The notes below the pieces were generated by a model, which saw nothing but the letters and a program-made list of their open reading frames with translations, did not search any database and was not told the origin of the DNA. From assembly GCA_934631985.1 (NCBI GenBank), contig CAKTYE010000022.1, positions 1-34,045 on the forward strand: a stretch of 34,045 nt of DNA. Reading direction: 5' to 3'. A program made the position numbers and the translations under genes. This document shows positions 27,634 through 34,045 of this stretch, piece after piece (position 1 is the first letter of the stretch; each line of letters begins with the position of its first letter). The DNA is from an uncultured Clostridia bacterium (lineage in GTDB: Bacteria > Bacillota > Clostridia > Christensenellales > Aristaeellaceae).

Positions 27634-29121
27634 TCAAAAGAGGGCGTGCATCGTCTCCTCCCGGCTGAGCATGGTCAGACTGAGCAGCTCCCGGGGGCCT
27701 GGCAGCGCAATCAGGTCGAACCAGTCGGGATGCTCTGCCGCCAGCTGCGCCCAGACCTCCTGCTCCTGCGGAAGCTGACCGACGGCATCCAGCGCTTCCT
27801 CACAAATACGCAGCACTTCTGCACATACGCCATCCAGCAAGGACGCGGGGATTACCAGCATGGACGTGTCAAGCTGCCCATCCACCTGCGCCAGACAGAT
27901 ATTCTCCTGGCAAAGCGCATCCCAGTTCACTGCCGCCCCGGCATAAATCGGATACCGCTGATAGCCGAAGTCGATCCAGATATAATGCGTCTGGCTGGGG
28001 TAACGGGAACGGGTCTCTGCCAGCAGGAAAGGACGGCTCAGGCGGAAGTAATTCATGGCCTGCGCGGGGGTAAGATTGACCTCCAGCGGCAAGGCGTAAC
28101 GGCGCTTATATTCCAACACGTTGGGGTGCTGACTGGTCAGCATCCGCAGCTTGTCGCCCTCGGCAAAGCAGGTGATGGGGATGCTCTTTACACTGCTCAG
28201 GTACTGGAACCACAGCAGATATTCCTCCGGCAAATTGGCAGCGGGCAGGGGCAGATTCACATACGCCGTGGCGCACATGGGCCGCGCCTTATTATGATGG
28301 CACAGCAGACGATGGAAGGCCTCTTGCACCCGGTTGGGCAGGGGCATCCGCGTGGGGAAAGACAATTCCGTCCCCGTCAGCCCCAGACGGATAGCAGGGC
28401 TGAGCTGGCGGGTAGCCAGCCGTAAGCCAAAGCGTCCTTCAAACCGTTCCAGCACCCGCTTGTCTCCTTCCACGGGGCAGGGCGGCAGCGGCTCATCCCA
28501 CTCCACAGAGAGCAGCGGGAGGCGCAGGGTGTACAAATCCCAGCGCTGCTGAAATGCCGCCAGAAAGCGCGGCCCATCGCTGTGGGCCACCTGCTGAAAA
28601 AAGCTCACCGGGCCGAAGCAAAAGCGCGGATGCAGGAAAGCGCTGCGGGGAGAATATTTCGCGTAGCGCAGGGGCGTGCCGCGATGGAAGCACAGCCGCC
28701 CCTCGCTGTCAAAGCTCTCTGCGCCGATGGGGCATACCGCGTCCACGGGGTCCTCCGGACGGGGGAGATAGCCGGTCAGCACACTGCCGAGGGCCGTGTC
28801 CTGCTGCTGGCAGGCGCGAAGCTCCCGCAGCAGATGCAGATCCCACCCGCGGGTGAACCGCATCTCTGGGCAGCCAATGAGCAGGAAGCCCTCGCCCTGC
28901 CATAAGGATTGGAAATCCAGCCAGGGATCGGCGGCAGGGGTGAGAAACTGACATGCGCCCAGCTGACGCAGCGCAGCACTTTCCTGTTCGCTTGGCTCAC
29001 GCAGCAGCGACAGGCCAACACTGATGCGCTGGGGAGCGGTAGCATTTGAAAAAGCGCTGCGCAGCGCCGCCTCCGCCTCGGCAGCGCCCGGTGCAGCCAA
29101 CAGCAGCAGAATACGTTCCAT
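27634..29121 (-). CDS. Two-domain glycosyltransferase-like protein
   Basis: The 495-aa product appears to join two transferase-like domains. The N-terminal part (about 1-190: MERILLLLAAPGAAEAEAAL, ATAPQRISVGLSLL, FLLIGCPEMRFTRGWDLHLL, GSVLTGYLPRP) resembles the GlcNAc-transferase family related to Skp1 glycosylation enzymes. However, the DSHM-type metal motif of that family reads CPEM, so activity is doubtful. The C-terminal part (about 310-460: NVLEYKRRYALPLEVNLTPA, LSRPFLLAETRSRYP, HYIWIDFGYQRYP) resembles the HtrL/WlaTC family. The start was moved to ATG 29121 because AAAGGAGG lies 11 nt upstream of it, inside the longer frame. It is cytoplasmic and not obviously in an operon. Both assignments come from motif memory and should be treated as tentative. 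Confidence 0.7.
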   Translation of the reverse strand: MERILLLLAAPGAAEAEAALRSAFSNATAPQRISVGLSLLREPSEQESAALRQLGACQFLTPAADPWLDFQSLWQGEGFLLIGCPEMRFTRGWDLHLLRELRACQQQDTALGSVLTGYLPRPEDPVDAVCPIGAESFDSEGRLCFHRGTPLRYAKYSPRSAFLHPRFCFGPVSFFQQVAHSDGPRFLAAFQQRWDLYTLRLPLLSVEWDEPLPPCPVEGDKRVLERFEGRFGLRLATRQLSPAIRLGLTGTELSFPTRMPLPNRVQEAFHRLLCHHNKARPMCATAYVNLPLPAANLPEEYLLWFQYLSSVKSIPITCFAEGDKLRMLTSQHPNVLEYKRRYALPLEVNLTPAQAMNYFRLSRPFLLAETRSRYPSQTHYIWIDFGYQRYPIYAGAAVNWDALCQENICLAQVDGQLDTSMLVIPASLLDGVCAEVLRICEEALDAVGQLPQEQEVWAQLAAEHPDWFDLIALPGPRELLSLTMLSREETMHALF

Positions 29122-29264
29122 GTCTTCCGTGTCCTCCTTTGGATGAAAACAGGCTATGTATATCAATTCGTCTCAGGGGCGGTTCCTTCCTTGTGAGGCT
29201 GGAAAAATTCGTGGGGAGAGGACTGCTTTGATGTGGTGATGGGAAGGTGCGGTGGGGAAGCATA

Positions 29265-29330
29265 TCCTCCTGCCGCCCATGAGGGCGGCTGTCCCCCTTC
29301 TGCGGAAGAGGGCAAGGTAGCTGCGGTAAT
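29265..29330. repeat. GC-rich dispersed repeat, copy E
   Basis: TCCTGCCGCC, a short loop and GGCGGCTGTCC, then CCCTTCTGCGGAAGAGGG. It is an inverted relative of 5140-5260. The 446-bp gap 29122-29567 contains this, the pgcA promoter and nothing else seen. Confidence 0.6.
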
Positions 29331-29449
29331 GCGGCGATAGAAAAAAACAGCTTATAAGAAATCCCCCTACCCACAAGCTGCTCTGTTCCGCCTAAGCATA
29401 GTTCTATTTTTCAAGTACCCTCCAAAAATTTCACACGCTCTCCCCTCCC

Positions 29450-29478
29450 TTGCAAAACATTGCAAAACATCTTATAAT
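29450..29478 (+). promoter_or_regulatory. Promoter of pgcA
   Basis: TTGCAA, 17 bp, TATAAT. The spacer region contains a tandem duplication of TGCAAAACAT. The leader is about 85 nt. Confidence 0.75.
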
Positions 29479-29567
29479 GAAATCAGTTTGGCGTCTCTTC
29501 CCAACTCCCCCTCGACGCGAAGGGACGGCATCAGGCTTTCAGAACGCGACATAAGGAGGCTATCGCC

Positions 29568-31286
29568 ATGAACGTTCAGGAAAATTATGAGCAGTGGCTG
29601 CGGGATTTCGCCGCCGACCAGGATACCGTGCAGGAGCTGGAAAGCATTCGCGGCAACGACGCCGAGATCGAAGACCGCTTTTATACCGAGCTGAGCTTCG
29701 GCACCGCCGGCATGCGCGGCGTGCTGGGCGCGGGTACCAACCGCATGAACCGCTATAACGTGCGCCGCGCCACCAAGGGACTGGCGGCTTATTTGAAGGA
29801 CATCCCCGGCGCAGCGGAGCGCGGCGTGGTCATCGCTTATGACAGCCGCCGCTTCTCTGACCTGTTCGCCCGGGAAACAGCGCAGGTGCTTTGTCAGGAG
29901 GGCGTGCATGCCTTCCTGTTCGACGCGCTGCGGCCCGTGCCAATCCTGTCCTATGCCGTGCGGCATCTGCATGCGGCGGCGGGCGTAGTCGTCACCGCCA
30001 GCCATAACCCGCCCCAGTACAACGGCTATAAGGTCTATGGCGAGGACGGCGCGCAGCTTGGCCCGGAAGCCGCTGCGGGTGTGACCGCCTATATCCGCGC
30101 CACGTCCTATACTGCCTGCACTCTGATGGACGTGGAGGAGGCCAAGGCGAAGGGCCTGCTGAAGATCATCGGCAACGCCGAGGTGGATGACGATTACATC
30201 GCACAGGAAAAGACCCTGTGCATCAATCCCGAGCTGCTCCAGCGCGAAGGCGGTTCCCTGTCCATCGTCTATACGCCCCTGCACGGCAGCGGCAACGTCC
30301 CCGTTCGCCGCATTTTGAAGGAGGTTGGCATCACCCATGTGGCGGTGGTGAAGGAGCAGGAGCTGCCCGATCCCAATTTCTCCACTTTGAAGGTTCCCAA
30401 CCCCGAGGACCCTGCCGCGTTCACCCTCGCCATGAAGCTGGCGGATGAGGTCGGCGCAGACGTGATTTTCGGCACCGACCCTGACTGCGACCGTCTGGGC
30501 GTGGGTGTGCGCAACAAGCAGGGCAAGTTTGAGCTGCTGACGGGCAACCAGATCGGCTGCGTGCTGCTGCATTATATCCTGTCCTCCCGCAAGGCCCAGG
30601 GCAAGCTGCCCGCCAACGGCGCAGCAGTGAAGTCCATCGTCACCACCTCGCTGGCAAACCGCATCTGCGAGGACTTCGGCGTGACCATGTTTGAAACACT
30701 GACGGGCTTCAAGTTTATCGGCGAAAAAATTCAGCAGTTTCAGGATACGGGCGACCATACCTTCCTGTTCGGCTTTGAGGAAAGCTACGGTTTCCTGTCC
30801 AGCACCTTTGTGCGGGATAAGGACGGTGTGAACGCCTCTCTGCTCATCGCCGAGCTGGCCTGTGCCTGCAAGGCGCAGGGCGTGACCCTGTATGACCGCT
30901 TGCAGGAGATCTTCGCCCGCTACGGCACCTATGTGGAGAAGGTCGTCAGCACCGTGCTGCCCGGCAAGGACGGCGTAGCCCAGATGCAGCGCATCATGAA
31001 GGAGCTGCGCGCCGAGCATCCCAAGACCATCGGCGGGCTGAAAGTCACGGCGGTGCGGGATTATCTGAAGGGCGTGCGCGTGGAAAACGGTGTGGAGACT
31101 CCCACCGGCCTGCCCACTTCCGACGTGCTGTATTTCGAGCTGGAGGGCGGCAACTGGATCTGCGTCCGTCCCAGCGGCACCGAGCCGAAGATCAAGCTCT
31201 ACGTCAACACCAACGATATGGACCCCACCAAGGCGCATGCGCTGAATGAAACGCTCTGCACCGCCGCGGAAGCGCTGATGCAATAA
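29568..31286 (+). CDS. pgcA: Phosphoglucomutase / phosphomannomutase
   Basis: It interconverts hexose 1- and 6-phosphates, feeding UDP-glucose and glycolipid synthesis. The 572-aa length fits the Firmicute PgcA type. Four domain landmarks are present: substrate-independent entry LSFGTAGMRGVLGAGTNRMN, the active-site phosphoserine loop VVVTASHNPPQYNGYK, and the Mg loop GTDPDCDRLGVGV. The sugar loop is LFGFEESYGFL (with TLTGFKFIGEK before it), and the phosphate-binding loop is CVRPSGTEPKIKLY. CATAAGGAGG sets the ATG. It is followed after 20 nt by the M42 peptidase gene, probably cotranscribed. Confidence 0.97.
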   Translation: MNVQENYEQWLRDFAADQDTVQELESIRGNDAEIEDRFYTELSFGTAGMRGVLGAGTNRMNRYNVRRATKGLAAYLKDIPGAAERGVVIAYDSRRFSDLFARETAQVLCQEGVHAFLFDALRPVPILSYAVRHLHAAAGVVVTASHNPPQYNGYKVYGEDGAQLGPEAAAGVTAYIRATSYTACTLMDVEEAKAKGLLKIIGNAEVDDDYIAQEKTLCINPELLQREGGSLSIVYTPLHGSGNVPVRRILKEVGITHVAVVKEQELPDPNFSTLKVPNPEDPAAFTLAMKLADEVGADVIFGTDPDCDRLGVGVRNKQGKFELLTGNQIGCVLLHYILSSRKAQGKLPANGAAVKSIVTTSLANRICEDFGVTMFETLTGFKFIGEKIQQFQDTGDHTFLFGFEESYGFLSSTFVRDKDGVNASLLIAELACACKAQGVTLYDRLQEIFARYGTYVEKVVSTVLPGKDGVAQMQRIMKELRAEHPKTIGGLKVTAVRDYLKGVRVENGVETPTGLPTSDVLYFELEGGNWICVRPSGTEPKIKLYVNTNDMDPTKAHALNETLCTAAEALMQ

Positions 31287-31306
31287 GCAGAAGGGAGCAT
31301 CCCCCT

Positions 31307-32338
31307 ATGGATACGCAGGAATATTTGCTTGCCCAACTCAAGACCCTCACGGGCATTCCCAGCCCCACGGGCATGACCCGGGAGGTCACGGACTATCTGC
31401 TGGCGGAGCTGACCCGGCTGGGCTTTCAGCCTGCACGTGCCCCCAAGGGTACCGTGATCTGCTGCTTGGGCGGCACAGGCCACCCGCTGGCCCTGTCGGC
31501 GCATGTGGATACCCTGGGCGCTATGGTGCGCGCTGTGAAGGGCAACGGCTGCCTGCGCTATACGCAGCTTGGCGGCTACAGCGATAACGCCATTGAAAAT
31601 GAAAACGTGCTGATCCACACCCGCTCCGGCAAAACCTACACCGGCACGGTGCAGTCCACCCATGCCAGCCTGCATGTGTGGGGCCGCACCAGCGAGGATA
31701 AGCGCGATGACAAAAGCATGGAGATCGTGGTGGATGAGGAGACCTGGTCCAAGGACACCACGGAAGCCCTGGGTATCCGCCCCGGTGACTTCATCTCCTT
31801 TGACCCGCGCACCGTGGTGACGGAAAGCGGCTTCGTCAAGAGCCGCCACCTGGATGATAAGGCCTCCAGCGCCGTGCTGCTGACCCTGGCCCGGGAAGTC
31901 GCGGAGGGCCGCGTCACCCTGGCCCGCAGGACCTACATCGCCTTTACCGTGTACGAGGAGGTAGGTCACGGTGCAGCGGCACTCAGCAAGCTGGACATTG
32001 AGGACATGCTTGCCGTGGACATGGGCTGCGTGGGCGATGATCTGGCCTGCCGGGAGAATATGGTCTCCATCTGTGCCAAGGACAGCGCCGGCCCCTATGA
32101 TTATACGCTGACCAATGAGCTGGTGGCGCTGGCAGAGGAGCTGAAGCTGCCCTATGCGGTGGACATTTACCCGGGATATTCCTCCGACACGGCGGCAGCG
32201 CTACGGGCGGGCCTGGACGCGCGGTTCGCACTGTGCGGGCAGGGCGTATTCGCGTCCCATGGCTATGAGCGCACCCACGTCAAGGGACTGATGGCTACGC
32301 TGGCGCTGGTCTCTGCCTTCGCACAGAAGCAGAAATAA
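31307..32338 (+). CDS. M42-family metallo-aminopeptidase
   Basis: This 343-aa cytoplasmic dimetal peptidase of the M42 (glutamyl/tetrahedral aminopeptidase) family degrades peptides from the N-terminus. Metal ligands and catalytic residues are visible: ALSAHVDTLGAMV (His/Asp), KSRHLDDKASSAV (bridging Asp), VYEEVGHGAA (catalytic Glu pair), LAVDMGCVGDD (Asp) and GVFASHGYERTH (final His with Glu-Arg). GAAGGGAG precedes the ATG. It lies 20 nt behind pgcA without a terminator. The strong hairpin at 32442-32481 follows it. Confidence 0.93.
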   Translation: MDTQEYLLAQLKTLTGIPSPTGMTREVTDYLLAELTRLGFQPARAPKGTVICCLGGTGHPLALSAHVDTLGAMVRAVKGNGCLRYTQLGGYSDNAIENENVLIHTRSGKTYTGTVQSTHASLHVWGRTSEDKRDDKSMEIVVDEETWSKDTTEALGIRPGDFISFDPRTVVTESGFVKSRHLDDKASSAVLLTLAREVAEGRVTLARRTYIAFTVYEEVGHGAAALSKLDIEDMLAVDMGCVGDDLACRENMVSICAKDSAGPYDYTLTNELVALAEELKLPYAVDIYPGYSSDTAAALRAGLDARFALCGQGVFASHGYERTHVKGLMATLALVSAFAQKQK

Positions 32339-32441
32339 CCATCCCCCGTTTGCCCTGCGTCCCCTTTTGCCGCACGTTCCCGTGCGCCGCAAGGGATACC
32401 CATCGTTTCATTTTCCCCCTTCATGGTCTTCGGGAGGAAGC

Positions 32442-32481
32442 GCGAGGGAGGGGCTTCTCACTGAGAAGCCGTCTCCCTCGC
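32442..32481 (+). other. Two-part strong hairpin between the M42 and serine hydrolase genes
   Basis: GCGAGGGAG/CTCCCTCGC encloses GGCTTCTC/GAGAAGCC with a 3-nt loop. That is 17 base pairs with a small bulge. Only CTATTACTT follows, so as a terminator it is imperfect. It ends about 13 nt before the next SD and could modulate readthrough into the serine hydrolase gene. Confidence 0.6.
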
Positions 32482-32507
32482 CTATTACTTACTTTTAGGA
32501 GTTTATC

Positions 32508-33716
32508 ATGCTGGATGCTTTGCGGTGGTTTGTGGATGAGCAGCATATTCTGGCCTGCCTCAGCGTGACGGGCGGGTCGCGGGATCAGGCGTACCATGCA
32601 GCGTATGGACGCATTCGGGAAAAGGACGCTTCCGGGGAGGACGTTCCGCTGACAGCGGATAGCCTGTTCGACCTGGCAAGCATCACCAAGCTGTTCACCG
32701 CCGTGACTGTGCTGCGCCTGCGGGAGGAGGGCCTGCTGGACCTGCATCGGCCTGTCACGGACTACGCACCGCAATTTGCACAGCTGCGCGAGGTTTCCGT
32801 GGAAACCGTGCTGACCTTCGGCGCAGCCCTCCGCACCCCCAGTCGCGTGGACACACAGCCTGACCGGGAAGCGGGCCTGCATGAGCTGTTCCGCATTGCC
32901 GCCTTTCCCCGCGGCAATGAACGCGCCTACTCCGACATGCACGCCATGGTGCTGAAATACGTCATCGAGGGTGCATCCGGCCTGCCTTACTTCGACTGCC
33001 TGCAAGGACGCATCCTGCGCCCGCTGGGCATGCGGGATACCTTCGCGCAGGTGCCGGAAAGCGAACGCTGCCGCGCCGCCTCCTGCGATTTGGAGCATCG
33101 CATTGAGGGCGAAAGCTGGATCGTGCGCCGGGGCGTTGCGCCCGGCACTGTCCACGATCCCAAGGCCAGGCTGCTCTCCCTGAACGGCGCAGACCTGTGC
33201 GGGCATGCGGGACTGTTCTCCACTCAGGGAGATATGACCCGCTTCTGTCAGGGCGTGCTGCAAGGCAAGGTCGTTTCCGACGAAAGTCTGCGCTTCATGG
33301 CGCAGAACCGCACAGGGCGTCCCCTGCCCGAGGGCGGCTATACCCAATATCTGGGCTGCCAGTGCTACGTCAAGCATCCCGATCAGTATTTCAGCGAAAT
33401 TCCCCTTGCCATGGGTCATCGCGCTTTTGGCATCAGCGGCTTCACCGGGCATCACCTGGCCATCGACCCGGAGCGGGGCATCTTTACCCTGTTCCTTGGC
33501 GACCGCGTGCTGAATCGGCTGACTGTGCTGATCCCGCTTCCCGGCAAGTCCTTCACGGACTATGGGCTGAATCCCGCCGGGTATGGTTCGCTGACGTGGC
33601 GTGACGGGCGCACCGTCTATTCCTCGGCGAACTATGTGCATCAGAAGGACGCGCGGCTTCATGCGCCGCTGGCGCGTCTGCTGGGATGGCTCCCGGCGGA
33701 CAGTGGATCGCCATGA
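32508..33716 (+). CDS. Beta-lactamase-fold serine hydrolase
   Basis: The 402-aa product belongs to the class C beta-lactamase / penicillin-binding esterase superfamily. The nucleophile motif SxxK is S58-ITK (LFDLASITKLFTAVTVLR). The second motif is Y141-SD (NERAYSDMHAMVLKYV), with Asp where Asn is more usual. The third region reads ISGFTGHHLAID, replacing the common HTGFTG. It could be an esterase, an amidase or a peptidase acting on cell-wall-like substrates; resistance activity is not implied. There is no signal peptide, so it is cytoplasmic. TAGGAG precedes the ATG. Its last 164 bp overlap the convergent small gene. Confidence 0.9.
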   Translation: MLDALRWFVDEQHILACLSVTGGSRDQAYHAAYGRIREKDASGEDVPLTADSLFDLASITKLFTAVTVLRLREEGLLDLHRPVTDYAPQFAQLREVSVETVLTFGAALRTPSRVDTQPDREAGLHELFRIAAFPRGNERAYSDMHAMVLKYVIEGASGLPYFDCLQGRILRPLGMRDTFAQVPESERCRAASCDLEHRIEGESWIVRRGVAPGTVHDPKARLLSLNGADLCGHAGLFSTQGDMTRFCQGVLQGKVVSDESLRFMAQNRTGRPLPEGGYTQYLGCQCYVKHPDQYFSEIPLAMGHRAFGISGFTGHHLAIDPERGIFTLFLGDRVLNRLTVLIPLPGKSFTDYGLNPAGYGSLTWRDGRTVYSSANYVHQKDARLHAPLARLLGWLPADSGSP

Positions 33717-33840
33717 GCGCGGCGGCGTTTTCCGCCTCGTCCTCATCCTGGGGCGCAGCAGGGGTCAGGCCCGTGCATTCCGTGGCGCTGGAAACCTGCT
33801 CGATGTGATAGAAGGTATCAACGGTCTTTTTCGGATCCAT
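33553..33840 (-). CDS. Small conserved-looking protein, convergent and overlapping
   Basis: The 95-aa frame starts MDPKKTVDTFYHIEQVSSAT and continues ECTGLTPAAPQDEDEAENAA, then LMAIHC. This N-terminal half looks like a real protein, similar to short clostridial hypothetical proteins of about 50 aa that end near AIH. AAAGGAG lies 9 nt before the ATG. The remaining 45 residues are Pro/Arg/His-rich and are read antisense to the serine hydrolase 3' end. They may be an extension gained by loss of the original stop codon. Function unknown. Confidence 0.55.
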   Translation of the reverse strand: MDPKKTVDTFYHIEQVSSATECTGLTPAAPQDEDEAENAAALMAIHCPPGAIPADAPAAHEAARPSDAHSSPRNRRCARHATSANHTRRDSAHSP

Positions 33841-33941
33841 AAGCATCGCTCCTTTCGCGTCCTAGCTTGCCCCGCAACCCCCCGTGCTAGCCATGCGCCC
33901 GGCATTTTGCAAAAAAATTTGGAAAAAGGCGATTCTCCCCC

Positions 33942-33970
33942 TTTACAAACCTTCGAAGATGTGCTAATAT
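33942..33970 (+). promoter_or_regulatory. Promoter of tRNA-Ala
   Basis: TTTACA, 17 bp, TAATAT, ending 14 bp before the tRNA 5' end. Confidence 0.8.
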
Positions 33971-33983
33971 ATGTCTTGTTCGC

Positions 33984-34045
33984 GGGGCATTAGCGCAGCT
34001 GGTAGCGCACAACACTGGCAGTGTTGGGGTCAGCGGTTCGAATCC
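33984..34045 (+). tRNA. tRNA-Ala (anticodon GGC), 3' end cut by window
   Basis: Acceptor strand GGGGCAT, D arm GCGCAGCTGGTAGCGC, anticodon arm CAACA-CTGGCAG-TGTTG with anticodon GGC, then variable loop and T arm GCGGTTCGAATCC. The 3' acceptor strand lies beyond the window. It reads GCC. Confidence 0.9.

Noticed and set aside
29472..31283. 603-codon minus-strand open frame
   Set aside because: Antisense shadow of pgcA; pgcA has all catalytic motifs and an SD.
1..34045. CRISPR arrays, intact insertion sequences, rRNA genes, origin of replication
   Set aside because: No regularly spaced repeats, transposase or integrase frames, rRNA-like segments or DnaA-box clusters were seen on either strand.

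Overview
The window looks like chromosomal DNA from a GC-rich, low-branching Clostridia-type Firmicute, probably an uncultured gut member of the Christensenellales/Oscillospirales. The basis is the gene content (NrdR, a murB-rapZ-whiA-HPr-like block, HelD, UMP kinase), strong AGGAGG ribosome-binding sites, consensus sigma-A promoters (TTGACA-17-TATAAT type), intrinsic terminators with U tracts, and small palindromic repeats between genes. The taxonomic placement is inference. No complete insertion sequence, CRISPR array or intact prophage is visible.

Layout. 1-4.9 kb (minus strand): a truncated branched-chain-amino-acid-type binding protein, nrdR, a large exported protein of unknown function, and pyrH followed 2 nt later by a UPF0489/peptide-arginase-like gene. 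4.9-5.9 kb: no gene, but dispersed repeats and a 310-bp block of strong hairpins. 5.9-8.4 kb: aroF-aroB of the shikimate pathway, preceded by what reads as a complete ribosome-mediated attenuator with a Phe-rich leader peptide. 8.5-8.8 kb: a compact type I toxin-antitoxin locus with a 30-aa hydrophobic toxin and a convergent antisense RNA. 8.9-13.7 kb: an operon of a solute-binding lipoprotein, a membrane sensor with PAS, GGDEF and EAL domains, and an HxlR regulator. 14-17.1 kb: a degenerate THEP1-like NTPase, divergent from a secreted barnase-type RNase, then an ECF sigma factor with its anti-sigma factor, ending in a 162-bp palindromic MITE-like element.

17.4-20.6 kb: murB-rapZ-whiA-crh-like operon. 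20.8-21.7 kb: a graveyard of three broken genes (XRE remnant, truncated DUF2000, AraC regulator with an internal deletion). 21.9-24.6 kb: helD with a terminator in its own leader, and a tRNA-Gln/tRNA-Glu pair. 24.9-26.0 kb: a 47-aa membrane protein and exonuclease III. 26.0-26.7 kb: a phage-tail-like fragment between two copies of one terminator hairpin. 26.7-29.1 kb: a DUF362 protein behind a MerR-type (19-bp spacer) promoter, and a two-domain glycosyltransferase-like protein. 29.5-33.8 kb: pgcA, an M42 aminopeptidase, a beta-lactamase-fold serine hydrolase and a small convergent gene. The window ends inside a tRNA-Ala gene.

The strongest regulatory results are the aroF leader (promoter, SD, leader peptide with 7 Phe codons, and mutually exclusive 1:2, 2:3 and 3:4 pairings) and the toxin locus, where toxin mRNA and antisense RNA are predicted to begin with the same 12 nt, so the toxin mRNA 3' region can pair either with its own 5' end or with the antisense RNA. 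All functional statements come from reading sequence and remembered family features; no search was run.
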